DNA from: Welwitschia mirabilis
Lineage: Eukaryota > Gnetophyta > Gnetopsida > Welwitschiales
Assembly (NCBI GenBank): GCA_051453625.1
Contig: JBOZIK010000001.1
Span: 283,415,736-283,479,735 of the forward strand
DNA: 64,000 bases
Reading direction: 5' to 3'
In this document: in pieces, positions 1 to 11,020 of the stretch
Position numbering within the stretch: the first letter of the stretch is position 1
Layout of the letters: every line of letters begins with the position of its first letter
Notes under the pieces: model-generated
Told to the model about the DNA's origin: nothing
Seen by the model: the letters and a program-made list of their open reading frames with translations, nothing else
Database searches by the model: none
Position numbers and translations under genes: made by a program

Positions 1-61
1 ATCAAAGGGCATTTGAAGCAATGCATCTCTCTTGTTTGCTTGGAGGCTTGCCAGATTTGTC

Positions 62-472
62 TTCAAGGGGGAGAATTATTGGAAGTGAAGCCAAATCTCT
101 TCATGTTATTTCTTCATTTGTAGGGTGATTTACATATTATTACATAGTACCCTTCTTATTGTACTTTAATATTAAAAGGTGAAGGGAAGTCTAAGAGGGT
201 CATGTAGAAAGTTCTAAAAGTTAGGGTTAGGGTTTCTACTCTAAAAGAAAAATCTATATAAAAAGGGTAGAGGCATGGAATGCCACAAGGTGTGTGGGAG
301 TCAAGGGTTATTAGATTGGTTGTTGAGGACGACTTGTGTCCTTGCCCTTTTCTTCATTCTAATAGAGAGCTTTGCATTGCTTTTGTGGTTTTTTCCCACA
401 TTAGGGTTTTCCATGTAAATCTAGTGTGTTGAAGTTTGCATTTTGCTTTTGCTCTGCTGCATTTTTCCAACA
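62..472 (+). mobile_element. Copia-type LTR with upstream polypurine tract
   Basis: A purine run (caagggggagaa, 64-75) lies directly before a segment that opens TATTGGAAG (77) and closes TTTTCCAACA (472), giving inverted TTGGAA/TTCCAA ends typical of plant Ty1/copia LTRs. It has a TATA box near 255. No primer-binding site follows the right end, so I read it as a 3' LTR or a solo remnant whose coding part lies left of the window. Its length, ~396 bp, fits a copia LTR. The opening TG is degenerate (TA). Confidence 0.45.
254..263 (+). promoter_or_regulatory. TATA box of the 62-472 LTR
   Basis: ctatataaaa followed by ggg resembles an LTR U3 TATA box. The following ~100 bp contain an AATAGAG/TTGCATTG R-like stretch. 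The assignment rests on position inside the LTR only. Confidence 0.4.
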
Positions 473-1187
473 TAGTTCTAGTCCTTTTCCAGTGATACCA
501 AAACTAGTCCTGATTTTAGTTCTTTCAAGTTTTTGTTGAACGTTTTAGCTCTAACGTGGAATTTCACTATTATACCAATCTTTTTGTGTGTAAGGCTAAC
601 GAGTTTGTGCAGGTTTGGCTACCCCGTTTCTAGCAAACCAAGGTTGAAGCAACAAAAATTGAAAAATTGTAAGAAATCGAAAACAACAAAATAGAGAATA
701 ACCCTCTTTTTCTTTTTGTGTTTTCATTGTTGTAAATTTTACTTTCAGTTCTGTGTGTGTTTAAATTTAAGTTTTGGATTTTTGTGTGGTTTTTTGAGTT
801 TTTGTTTTTTCTAGGATTTTTTGGCGATTTTCATTTCATATCCACAGTGTTGTTTCCTTTTCTGTCACTTATTTTCCACTGTCATTACGAAAATAGTTTT
901 GTGCAGCCGAGAACGTTACATATTCTTTTTTTGAAGCTTTTTTAGCCAAAAACCAGCTACATAGGTAGACCTCACCAGCACCACTAGCTTTTCTGAGAGT
1001 CTTCTCTTCAAATTTTGCCGAGATACTTGCCTTTATCTCTCTTGCCACTTTCCATTATTAGGGACCTTCTAAACCCATCATTAGCTCATTCTTTGACACT
1101 CTGGATTCCAAGTAGGTCTTAATTAATCGTAAATCTTTTCTGAACTTGTAACACAAGTCATCTTAGCAAACCCATTCCAAAATCCAA
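473..1187. other. Non-coding leader region of element A or flank
   Basis: T-rich sequence with no recognised gene. The 62-codon frame at 757-945 is a low-complexity F/L run without family resemblance. Parts near 840-960 weakly resemble the leader of element B (minus strand, ~27900-28100), so element A probably begins somewhere in this stretch. No convincing 5' LTR matching 4397-5689 is present, so the left end of A is unresolved. A weak tRNA-Asp-like string (TTTGGCTACC) occurs at ~609. Confidence 0.3.
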
Positions 1188-2060
1188 CATGGAGCTTTAT
1201 CACAAAAATGGACTATTCACTTTCTCTTTCCTTGAAGATAACCCTACCATTCTCAACCCCAAAATTTTTCCAACACTAAGTGAACCTTAAGAGATGATCT
1301 TCAACGTATGGAACCTCCTTCATCCATAGATCACCCTCCTTATGACCTTGAGTTTGAAAATCCTTCTTTCCATGAAACGAGTTTGATCATATGTTTTCCA
1401 CCACCCATTATGACCCTTATTCCTCATCAACCTATCAATTCCCTTCACCCTCAAATCCTTATCCTTCATTTTTCTATGAACACTCTTCATCTTCTCTTCC
1501 GTATTCTTCATCATTTGATGAATACCCTTCATCTTCCAATACTCAACAGTCCTCCTCACCTTCCTTGGAAGACACCCCAAAAACGTACATGGAATCTTAG
1601 ATGCAAATCAATCAAGAAACCTCTTACATCTTGCAAAGACTTAAGCAAAGTATTCAAAAATTAAACCAAAACAATGCTCAAATCTTTAGTACACTTAACC
1701 AACAAGAAGAGGAAAAGCTTCGTACATTCCATGAACCTAATCCTAAGAGTCTTGAAAACCTTGAAAGGATTAAGGATAGTCAAATCAATGGTACCCAAAT
1801 CATACCCTTCGAGAATGGAAAAGAAACCAATGAGTACCTAGAGGATGAGCACTTACTTTAGAGGAGTCCTACACTTGAGGAGAGATATCCATCTGAGAAT
1901 GAATCATGTAGCAACCCTCGTGAGGACGAGAACATCAAAGAAGAACCCACACCTAATCCATCATATATAGAAACCTTACCTTCTTCTCAACATTCTCATA
2001 AGCAAAATGTTTCTATTTCATCTTTATCTTTTAGACAAGACCCAAGCTTTAATAGGAAGA
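1188..2060 (+). pseudogene. Gag-like remnant of element A
   Basis: A broken frame. From 1391 a single frame runs through stops at 1598-1600 and 1859-1861 to about 2060. Its first part is a low-complexity Tyr/Ser/Pro run with near-repeats of SSFDEYPSS (codons ~20-60). It is followed by a Gln/Asn/Glu-rich, coiled-coil-like segment (1601-1750) and an acidic Glu/Pro/Ser tail. An ATG at 1188 opens a different frame. The same Tyr/Ser-rich pattern appears on the minus strand of element B at ~27440-27620. It sits where gag should be, between leader and pol remnant. I do not see a capsid fold or CCHC knuckle, so the gag call is positional. It could instead be a captured low-complexity ORF. Confidence 0.5.
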
Positions 2061-2076
2061 TGAACCTTACTTAGAA

Positions 2077-2370
2077 TTGAAACCGCCTTCTAATGATTCT
2101 TTTAATGAACAATCACTTTGTCCAGTGGTTTTTAACTCACCTTTGTTTTCACTTGAAGATGATGTCTTGCAAGACTTATTGAGAAAGCATAAGCAAGCTA
2201 AAGGATGGACTCTTTTAGACCTTGAACACATAAGCTCCATTGTTTGTGTTGGTGTTCTTTCTAATTTCATAGACTCATGTGTGAAAATTTACATTGATTC
2301 TCTCCCAATTTATGATACTTCACATGACCTTGGCCCTCATAAGCTTTCATACACCCATGCATCACTTTGA
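2077..2370 (+). pseudogene. RT N-terminal remnant, Athila-like
   Basis: The frame contains DVLQDLLRKHKQAKGWTLLD at about residues 29-48, which matches the conserved L..vL..hk.AiGWt..Di.gI segment preceding reverse transcriptase in Athila/Tat-type Ty3 polyproteins. The RT catalytic core, RNase H and integrase do not follow; sequence after 2370 is non-coding. Element B has the same piece on the minus strand (26517-26729, DILQDLLIKHKQAQGWNIVD). The piece is shifted in frame relative to the gag-like region. It is not an independent gene. Confidence 0.6.
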
Positions 2371-2987
2371 ATAACCCTATTATGAAAATCACTTAGATTC
2401 ATTTTATGATTTTAGATTGGATTTTTCCTTTAGGTTTAATGAAATCGATGTCACCTAATGGTGTATCTCTCATGGCACCGCACAAGCATTACCACTTGTA
2501 TAATCATCGCCTTAAGCCCTTTTACATAGGTAACCCGAAATTTCATGCACATCATAAAACAAGCCATCATCGCCTTAAACTTCTCACCCAACTCTCCCAA
2601 CATAACATCACTTCATAAGGCTTACTGACCACACACCTCGTCTATTTTACCATGAGTTTATGAGACTTACCAATCCTAAGGTGTTGGCTTTTTCACATAA
2701 ACAAGAATAAGAGATCTTTGTCATTCCATGGTTCTGGTTGAGATTAGGTGGATCCTTGCTTTTCAAGAGTGAGTCATCTTTATCTTTGAGTTTTTTTTGT
2801 TAAGGCTTGCATTTATTTGATGTCTCTAATTTGGAATCAAGTAAAGAAAAGGTGGTTTTTTGGCTTTCATAATGTGTCTATCTTTCAAGCATTTATAAGG
2901 GTAAGATTATTTCCTTATTAGGCTAATAAGCCAATGACCTTGTGTAAAAGCACATTTTTTTGGATCAACTTTATTGAGTTTAGTTAA

Positions 2988-3088
2988 CTGCATCGAGACT
3001 ATGGATGCTCACTGGCAATGCAGCTCTAATAATTCATTTGTGGTACGTTCAACTGCATCGGGGTTATAAACGCTTACTGGCAATGCAG
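2988..3088 (+). repeat. Two 36-nt hairpin units in element A
   Basis: Units 2988-3023 and 3053-3088 each begin CTGCAT and end ATGCAG, so each can fold with a 6-bp stem and a ~24-nt loop. They are spaced 65 bp apart, and their loops are alike (…ACTGGCA…). Element B has the same two units. Confidence 0.65.
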
Positions 3089-3444
3089 CACTGACTTCTT
3101 CATATATAACATGTTTAAATCTATTGGAAGAAAGTGCCACAACACTCAATGCTCAATATGATCAAATGCTTGAAGGATGTCAGTTATGATTGTAGAAAGG
3201 TAAAGATTAAAAAGAACTTAAGATGGGATTGGAGACTTCTTGTGAATTTCTTGTTTTAACATTTGTTACTCAAGATCTTTTTACTACTCTTGATTTGCAT
3301 TAAGTTACTTTATCAATACCTTGCCTTGTTTTGGCTTAGATTTACAATTAAATTAAACTTTATTTTCATAGTCTCATTTATTTATAGCATGCATGGTAAG
3401 AATGTTAGTTGTAGTTCCATTCCCGTCATCTCCATTTATTTCAC

Positions 3445-3871
3445 CATTACATAGCACATGTATTCACCCTTCCATCTCTACGAGAAAGCATACCTAAAGG
3501 TGTATATATGTATGTATATATATCTCGTCTTCCATTTTCTATCTCATTTNNNNNNNNNNNNNNNNNNNNNNNNNNNNNNNNNNNNNNNNNNNNNNNNNNN
3601 NNNNNNNNNNNNNNNNNNNNNNNNNNNNNNNNNNNNNNNNNNNNNNNNNNNNNNNNNNNNNNNNNNNNNNNNNNNNNNNNNNNNNNNNNNNNNNNNNNNN
3701 NNNNNNNNNNNNNNNNNNNNNNNNNNNNNNNNNNNNNNNNNNNNNNNNNNNNNNNNNNNNNNNNNNCATTACATAGCACATGTATTCACCCTTCCATCTC
3801 TACGAGAAAGCAGACCTAAAGGTGTATATATGTATGTATATATATCTCTTCTTCCATTTTCTATCTCATTT
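3445..3871. other. Assembly gap (3550-3766) with 105-bp duplicated flanks
   Basis: The 105 bp left of the N run (3445-3549) recur right of it (3767-3871) with only a few differences. Both contain a (TA/TG)n stretch. The simplest reading is failed gap joining of overlapping contigs. A real tandem duplication with an unsequenced middle is the alternative. Confidence 0.85.
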
Positions 3872-4380
3872 TAACACTTCCTTCATCATTTTCAATTTCA
3901 CCCTTTTCTTCATTTTTACCTTTATGCTTTTTAAACTCTTCATCTTTCCTCTCTCTTTATCCCTTTCATTTCCAACAATCATTTATGGAGACTCATCACT
4001 TAGCCATTTCTCATAGGAGTTTCTTTTCACTTTATGCATCATTTTAAGCATTTTGCATTGCACATTTTCCCTTTTATTAGTTTCAATAAAATGACATGAA
4101 ATAAAGCATCTCTCTCCTAATGTTGCATCAATTTATGCTCAAACTCTATATTTATTTTTTAATCTTTTTAAACTAGAAAAGGTTCAACTTTGGTTGGGGG
4201 AGTATGGCATCCACACTTTAAAAATTCTAAAAATTTGTTTCTAATGACTCATTTTTTTCAACAACTGGCTGAAACTTTTTTTCAAAGTTTTCATCATCTT
4301 ACATCATATTTAACTTTTCTTTAGAAATATTTTTCATGTTAGTCATTCGATATCACACTTTTTGCTAAGAGACTAGCAAA

Positions 4381-4396
4381 AGTTTGGTTGGGGGTA
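4381..4396 (+). other. Polypurine tract of element A
   Basis: tttggttgggggta ends directly before the TGTTAACATGG start of the 3' LTR, where plus-strand priming would occur. A near-identical string (tttggttgggggagtatg) sits ~190 bp upstream, near 4190. Confidence 0.6.
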
Positions 4397-5689
4397 TGTT
4401 AACATGGAAACATTAACATTTATATCAAGCACTTCAAGCCAATTTATTAGAGGCGAAGATATTAATTTAATTGTTTTAATTATAAAAACATGTCTTCTAT
4501 CCTTTTTGATACCATACTTGATTTTATGCCTTCACCCATGATGTTTCAAAGTCTTTAGCCATGTTTTAGAGCACATGTGTAAAGATGGACCCAATTCTGC
4601 ACAAGATGACGGCAGGGCTGAAGACATGTGGCAGTAGCACTGGTTGGTGGGGGAATCCTCCTCCAAAGCCCACCTATTGGACTTATCGTGACAATCCATG
4701 TTATTTCTGACAGAAGAGAGTAAATGCTATAAGACGAAATTCCAACAACGTCACCAAACCCTAGAAGATGAAGAATTTCAACCACCTTGCCTAACACAAA
4801 AGGACAAAGAACCCCAACCACTCCAAGCCCAACTTTCTGTATATAAAGGGCCAAGCGCCACACTTAGTAACATCTTGGATGCTTGAGAAGGGACTGACCC
4901 TATTGTACTTCATGTCGAGTCTGATGCTTTCTATGTCTATCTTCTAAATCTTTCACTTAGAATGGGCTAGCCCTTAAGGCTAGCATGGCATTTCAGCTGT
5001 AGCTTAATGTTTTCTATCTATGTACTGCAACTTTGCCTTATTTCATTTAATAAAATACTATTGTTCTTGGGTTTATACTCTTGATTCCAAATGTGGCTTG
5101 TAAAATACTTTTAAGGCTTTGGTGTAATCTTTTTGATAGCAAGTACGGATGTGTTACATACTTGTTACGCTTCTTGTTGTACTAAAATATGTTGAGCTTT
5201 ATATTATTTTTGAGTGATTTCTTCATGTTTACATCTTAGTCTGTACTCTATATTGATGTTTGATGGTCTTTGAGAATCACATCCTACTAGTCAAGCTTAC
5301 ACAAATATGCTATGAGAGCTAAGATGACTAGGAGTCTTCACCAACATTCATATAGTGAATGAGATTATGTCATCATGCTCGAGCTTTGACAAAGCTTAAC
5401 ATTTTTGGTTTTATAATAAGGCAAGTCTATTTTCGTTGCAAGAACTCTTGCCATCATTGTTATGTTCATGCTAAGTTCTGAGAGCTATGCTTCATTCCTA
5501 GCTTCAGTCTCTGATCCATTATAACATTTCTTTTGTTTTTAGTTTAGTTTCTCTAAAATCTCTTTTTGCATTTGGTTTTGTGCTTGCTTTATTGTAGTTT
5601 ATCATGAATTGTCCCTAAGGAGAGAATGACATTGGGACCTTTCTACAACAAAGGACCTAGTTTTGATTTGTAAAAGCTAGCTTGGGACA
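4397..5689 (+). repeat. 3' LTR of element A
   Basis: It starts TGTTAACATGG after the purine tract. Start, middle (the ATGTGGC…CTTTGGAG region, here ~4570-4700) and the AATGAGATTATGTCATCATG block (~5358) align with the LTRs of element B read on the minus strand. It has a TATA box (atataaaggg, 4841-4850). Estimated length is 1293 bp against 1325 and 1360 bp for the B LTRs. The right end (…GGGACA) is approximate. Confidence 0.6.
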
Positions 5690-6029
5690 GGTACCTAATT
5701 TCAAGCCCTCTAAAACAAGTCAAGGCCACCTCACCCCAAAAAAGAAGTTGTTGTTATCCTTTCCACACCTAAAGAAAGGGATTTACATCAATAAGACCTT
5801 TTCCAAAAATTCTAGTTTCTTCATCTCTCCTTTTTCCTATGGATCATGTCCCTTTTTTTTTAACATACTTCATAATTTCTTAACTAAGCCTTAGAGGGCA
5901 TCAAAGCAATCTTTAATTATTTCAACATGTTTATTGATACTTTAACAAACTAATAGAATACATTCTTTTAAAAGAACAACATTGTTATTGAAATGGCCTT
6001 ACAATTACCTTTGAGGCTTAACAAATACC
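5690..6029. other. Flank between element A and Copia-1
   Basis: No gene or element recognised. A 70-codon frame at 5682-5894 has no family resemblance. The last bases before Copia-1 (aatacc, 6024-6029) are one copy of its target-site duplication. Confidence 0.5.
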
Positions 6030-7100
6030 TGATAGAAGGATTAGCACTAAAGGAGGGTGAATAGGGTGAAACTAAGTGTGAATTAAGGTCAAACATTAAT
6101 CTGCATTAAAAGATCATTCATATAAAAGAATGCAAATAAATAGATTAACGAACACACAAGGACTCAAATGGAGATTTCTGTTAATAGTGGTTAGCAACCA
6201 CTCTTCAGCTAACAGACCAGGTGTCTTTAGCTGGATTCTACTATTCACTTGTATGGTTTTCCAGGGTCATCATAAAACCTTTCCATAGTAATGAATTTTT
6301 AGGCAAATCCAAAAACCCTATAGAGAAGCAGAAGAGGAATGTCAGATATGCACAACAGCATTAAGTCACTCCATGTTCAACTCAAAAGAATAGCTCTTTA
6401 AGCTTGATGTACAGTATGGCTTGAAGAGAATACCTATAGATCATCCACATAAAGCTTAGCCCTAAAGACTTTTTACAACAAGAGTGTTTTTGTGCTAAAG
6501 AAAATCTTATAATTGAAGCAGATGGCTACACAAGAAAGGTTCCAGGTTATTTAAGATGCTAGGGATTCCAATGGATTGGCAATCAATGTGTGATCTCCAC
6601 ATCCCTACACTTTCCTTCGAAATAAGTGAAGTGCGCAAACGTCAACAAAGTTTAAACGGCTAGTTACTCAGTCAACCACACACAATATCCGATCAACCTG
6701 ACAAGCATGTTACAATAATCCTAGAAGGATTCAATCCCCCTCATGAGAATTTTGGTTGCCCTTAAAAGTTTCAATTTGTAGGTCGAAAAACAGCTGACTT
6801 GAATCTGCTTGACCTTAGAAAATCTAAGGTTGTCCTCAAGAGATCCAATCGCCCTCAAAAACTATCTAGTCTCCCTCAGAAGAATCGGTTTTGCTCATAC
6901 AAAATCAACTGATTTGAGTCTAGTCAACCTTAGAAAAGGTGAAGTTGACCTCAAAGCATGCAGTTTTTGACAGGATAAACAAGAAAACTTTAGGTCACCC
7001 TTGGTAAACATCTAGTTGACCCAACCTGAAGCACATCTTAGAAAAACACTAGAAAACACTTTCGAAAAGGGGCATCAATGACAAAAAATTATTTCCAACA
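6030..7100 (-). repeat. 3' LTR of Copia-1
   Basis: Aligns along its whole length with 14881-15952 (for example ctaaaggrgggtgaatagggtg at the left and aaaaggggcatcaatga at the right). Plus-strand ends are TGATAGAAGG and TTCCAACA. The left flank is aatacc. Confidence 0.9.
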
Positions 7101-7424
7101 AACTACCCTTTTATCATTGATAGCAAAAATAGAATAAGTTATGAAATACAATCCCCCCTTAAAATAAGCTTATGAAAAGAAAAGATTCCCCTTTAAAATG
7201 TGCATAAAGAATGAACATGCAAAGCTACTAAATGAAAACTTGTATATTAAAAAAATAGCTTTGTACTACATATTAGTATTACATACAATTCGTTGACAAA
7301 AAATAGAAAGATTTGCAAATACGCCCAACAGATCTTAGACTACATAACATAGAAACTAACAACATATCATACTAAACAAGTGTAATGTTTTATGTTGGGT
7401 GGCATTTTAGTGAAAGTCACATAA

Positions 7425-7448
7425 AATTCCTTCCCCCTTGGCATCAAT
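7425..7448 (-). other. Purine tract and CATTGATGCC motif upstream of 3' LTR
   Basis: Read on the minus strand: TTGATGCCAAGGGGGAAGG. A TTGTCATTGATGCCAA-AGGGGGAG string is characteristic of the 3' end of SIRE-like copia elements. It lies ~330 bp before the LTR, so it may be an ancestral or secondary tract. A second purine run (aaggggggatt) lies near 7150. Confidence 0.5.
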
Positions 7449-7485
7449 GACAAAAGGGGAAAAACACAAAACAGGGAAAAGAAGA

Positions 7486-8380
7486 TCAATCTTTTTCATC
7501 AGATGAAGAGGCCAACTCAGCTAGGGATTCTGGGCTACCAGCAGAAGAAGTGTTTGCAACAAGAAGGCTCCTACCTATTAGAGCTTATTTAATGTGCCTG
7601 TGCAAGAGTCCATAGCATGCACAAGATGAAGAATTTTCTGGAGTGTGAAAAGCTTTAACCTTGGGCATGGATGAGGAAGTTGGTTCATCAAAAATATGCA
7701 TATGAGACAGCATAGTGCGATCAATAGGACCCATGGGTTTAAGAACTTCTTGACGTTGCACATAAGGGACATCGAAAAGTTTACAAATTTTGGTAATGAG
7801 AAAGGGATATGGAGAAGTGTGCTTCTTTTGAGGCTAAAGTTGATGCACCTTGTGACGAAGCAAGATGAATGGGGCATCAATATCCCTCCGCTTTTCCAAA
7901 CAAAACAAGAGATAAGTGTTGTTCATTTCTATATCTAGTAACAGGAAGAAAGTTGTAAGACAAAATAAGATAAAGGAGAAGGTATTTAGGGAGAAGATGA
8001 AAGGCTTTAAGAGTCTTCTTCCATGTCACATGTTGAACACATAATAGCCTCATGGGCTACTCCTTTTCTTCAAAAGTCTCCATCAAAGGCCAATATATCC
8101 CCATGCTCCCCATTCGAAAACCAGTGAGTGTGGGGATGAGTTCTACAATAATCTTCATTTCTTGGCCAAAGACAAAGGTAGTGAGAGTTGAGTTTCCAGC
8201 ATCATATTTTGCATTTAAGTAGAACAACTGAGTGACTAGAGGGTAACATGTGCCTTGAATGTGTAAGAAATAACTCCAGATTACCTCATCCAAGAGCTAT
8301 TGAACGATCTTGAGATTTAAAAATTGCATAGGCTCACAAGTCCTCTCCATAGCAATGGGGTTGGACTCAAAATTTCTTCA
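7486..8380 (-). pseudogene. Extra 3' ORF with putative plant transposon protein domain
   Basis: Between RNase H and the 3' LTR lies a decayed minus-strand coding region. Near 8220-8330 it reads through one stop as ERTCEP…LDEVIWSYFLHIQG…LVTQLFYLNAKYD, resembling the domain annotated in many plant genomes as putative plant transposon protein (a W.F…P.LV..FYAN pattern followed by FV.G…). Further on, in shifted frames, come RDIDAPFILLRHKVHQL (~7880-7830), a segment near SHMHIFDEP (~7695), and a Ser-rich acidic tail ending at a stop at 7486-7488. SIRE-like elements are known for an additional, sometimes env-like, ORF here. No signal peptide or convincing membrane segment is visible, so I do not call it env. 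Multiple frameshifts and stops make it non-functional. Confidence 0.6.
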
Positions 8381-8399
8381 AAGTGCTCAATGTCTTCTA

Positions 8400-9125
8400 A
8401 AGACATCTTTGCAAAGTACTATGCTAGGGGTTTGGAGCTAACTCCTTTCTCTTCTTCTCAGAGCCTTCACCTGACTGCCTTGAAGTCATCCTTGAAGAGG
8501 ACACAAAGAGAAAGAAGAGAGTTGAGATGAAGTAAATCAGAAGATGCAAAAGAAGAAATGCTTGAACAAGGATAAGAAGGAGGATTTGAATAGAAAGATG
8601 TTATTTAAAATAGAGAGGTGAGAGAAAAGGAGAACAAGGACAGGTAAGATATAATCGAAAGAAATTTTTTGTTAGATTTTACTAGTACAAGAGAGCTTGA
8701 TGTTAGATTTTCAAGGAGAAGTACCTTTCAATGAGTCACGCACCTATTTAATAAGACTGATTTTACAAATCTTCATGATTTTTAATTGAAATTATCATTT
8801 ACTACACAATCCCTCCCCTTTGCTTGACCTCATAGAACATGCAGTCGACCCAATAAAAACTCGAAAATATTAAACTAGAATCAATAGAAAACTAAACTTA
8901 GCTTGGTTGACCCAAGAAAACATCCAGTCAACTAGATGAGAAGCAAATTTTACAGGGAAAAAGAACATCCAGCGCCCAAACTTGATACTCAGTCAACCTT
9001 AGGGCTTTCAAACCATTTTTTTGAAAGCACTCTTACAAAATACCAAAATGATCGAATGCTAACGGTTTAGTAAAAGTATATATTAGTTGATCATGAGTGG
9101 AAATGTATTCTAATGATATTACCTT
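8400..9125. other. Copia-1 spacer between RNase H and the 3' ORF
   Basis: No clear coding similarity. It may hold the decayed N-terminal part of the 3' ORF (acidic and basic runs near 8500-8600) and internal untranslated sequence. Short strings (gtcaacc, gttgaccc) recall the LTR. Confidence 0.4.
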
Positions 9126-10498
9126 TTACTCCACAAGTTCCCTGATGAAGTGATACCTGAGTTCAATATGTTTTGTGTGTGAATGTTGTACTAGCTTATG
9201 AGCAATTTGGATGACACTTGAGTTCTCACACATGATTGATACTTCTTTTGTTTCTACGCCAAAATCCTTTAACGTTTCCTTTATCCATAGAGCTTCAGTA
9301 CAACAACATCCGACAACGATATATTCAACCTTAGCGATGGATAAAGATATGGAACTTTGCTTCTTGCTATACCATGCTATGAGACAATCTTCTAAGGAAG
9401 AAGCATCCACCACTAGTGCTTTTTTGATCATCTTTGCATCTAGCACAAACTGCATCGCTATACACTATTAACTTTAGTGTGGTAGTATATGGATACCATA
9501 TACCAAAATCAATTGTACCTTTTATGTAACGAAGTATTCTTTTTGCAGCTGTCAAATGTGATTCCTTGGGCTTTCCTTGATATCTAGTGCACAATTCAAC
9601 ACTAAAAGATATGTTAGGTTTGCTAGTAGTTAAGTACAATAAACTTCCAATAATATTTCTATCTAGTATTTGGTCAACATCTTTTCCTCCTCCATCTAGA
9701 GTCAGTTTTACATTTGTAGCCATAGGAGTGTTGACTGGCTTTGCATTTTCTAACTTGGATATCTTTATTAAGTTTAGTGAGTACTACTTTTGATTTATAA
9801 ATTCCATTTTCAAGTTATTGAATCTAAAGGCCTAAAAACATATCGACTGAGCCTACCATGCTCATCTCAAATTTAGACATCATCGGCTTTCTAAATTCAG
9901 TCAACAGGTTTTCATTAGTAGATCCAAATATGATATCGTCCACATATATTTGAACTAGAACAGACTCATCCTTCCTTGTTTTTTTGAGTAAAGTTCGATC
10001 AATTGAACCTCTAGGAAATCCATTTTGAAGTAAAAATGATGATAACTTGTCATAGCACACTCTGGGGGCTTGCTTCAGGCCATAGAGGGCTTTATGCAAT
10101 CTGTAAACGTGATTAGGTAAGCGAGGATCTGCAAAGCCTTCTGGCTGACTAACATAAACTTCTTCATCGATTATTCCATTCAAGAAGGCACTTTTCACAT
10201 CCCTTTGAAAGACATTAATTTTCTTAAAGCAAGCAAATGCAAGAAACATTCTAATTGATTCACGTCTGACTATAGGGGCAAAAGTCTCTCACAATCAATG
10301 CCTTTAACTTGAGAGTATCCTTGTGCGACCAATTGAGCTTTATTCTTTGTGATGACATTTTGCGCATTTGTTTTGTCCCCGAAAATCCATTTCGTGCCAA
10401 TGATATTCTTTCCAAGAGGCTTTGGAACAAGTGCCCATACCTAATTTCGACAAGCTATTCTAGTTCTTCTTGCATAGTTAGCATCTAAGATGGATCAG
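9126..10498 (-). pseudogene. Copia-1 reverse transcriptase and RNase H remnant
   Basis: The RT part (10450-9824) shows the copia RVT_2 landmarks: a K-W-I-F motif near 10390, DVKSAFLNG (10195-10169), the YGLKQAPR motif (~10075) and IYVDDIIFGS (~9955-9925), the YVDD catalytic box being intact. After a stop comes the connection segment, then GSLLYLT.SKPNI. The RNase H part (to 9126) has STSGGCFFL, WYSKKQSSISLS.AKVEYI and the ending HTKHIELRYHFIRELVE. Stops and at least one frameshift (near 9405) break the frame. Normally this would be the last third of a single ~1300-residue gag-pol protein that copies the element RNA into DNA. The upstream end runs into the N gap at 10499. Confidence 0.9.
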
Positions 10499-10643
10499 NN
10501 NNNNNNNNNNNNNNNNNNNNNNNNNNNNNNNNNNNNNNNNNNNNNNNNNNNNNNNNNNNNNNNNNNNNNNNNNNNNNNNNNNNNNNNNNNNNNNNNNNNN
10601 NNNNNNNNNNNNNNNNNNNNNNNNNNNNNNNNNNNNNNNNNNN
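10499..10643. other. Assembly gap
   Basis: 145 N within the segment linking integrase and RT of Copia-1. No duplicated flank was recognised. Confidence 0.95.
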
Positions 10644-11020
10644 TTCAATTGTTTACTTGCATCTGGAATAAACTTTGTCATAATAGAAGTTCGAGGGAGA
10701 TGGGTTGACTTCCTCATCAGTAGTGTTTAGGAACATCATGAATCTTTACATTAATAGATTGTTCTACATGCAAGGTATGTTTATTGAAAACTCTATAGGA
10801 TCTACTTGGGAATGAGTATCTTAGGAATTGCCTTCATCTAACTTTAAGTCAAATTTAGCCAAGTTCTCACCATCTTTCAATATAAAACATTTCTACTAAA
10901 TGTTCTAAAATATGATAAATTTAGTTTCTCACCTTTCTAGAGTTCATAGAGAACCTTGTCCAATCCAGGCCTCAAATACACTCTATTGATGATGTCAAAG
11001 GCTGAGTTTATGGCTTTAGC

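Larger units (their letters stand above)
1188..5689 (+). mobile_element. Element A: non-autonomous Athila/Tat-like Ty3 LTR element
   Basis: Ty3/gypsy derivative on the plus strand, lacking a full pol. In order it carries a Ser/Pro/Tyr-rich gag-like frame (1188-2060), a short remnant resembling the region just before RT in Athila-type polyproteins (2077-2370), a ~2-kb non-coding stretch with paired hairpins (2988-3088), a purine tract (4383-4396) and a 3' LTR (4397-5689). Element B at 23470-29944, in the opposite orientation, has the same order and recognisably similar sequence, so this is a family that moved in this deleted form rather than a one-off wreck. The 5' LTR is not seen. The right LTR end is set by alignment to the LTRs of B and is accurate to perhaps 20 bp. 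Confidence 0.72.

Noticed and set aside
1-608. Possible 5' LTR of element A
   Set aside because: No alignment with 4397-5689 apart from general T-richness, and the ends and purine tract fit a separate copia LTR.
757-945. Plus-strand 62-codon open frame rich in Phe/Leu
   Set aside because: T-rich sequence gives long F/L runs by chance. No family pattern, and it lies in a leader-like region.
3458-3874. Several long frames on both strands across 3550-3766 and other gaps
   Set aside because: They are open only because N is translated as X. The flanks are duplicated non-coding sequence.
4555-4863. 102-codon minus-strand frame
   Set aside because: It falls inside the plus-strand LTR of element A over the conserved LTR block, and the same block in element B gives other spurious frames (24444-24695, 29576-29861).
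9211-9793. Plus-strand frames over Copia-1 RT/RNase H (for example 9211-9471, 9587-9793)
   Set aside because: Shadows of clearly recognised minus-strand RNase H and connection coding sequence.
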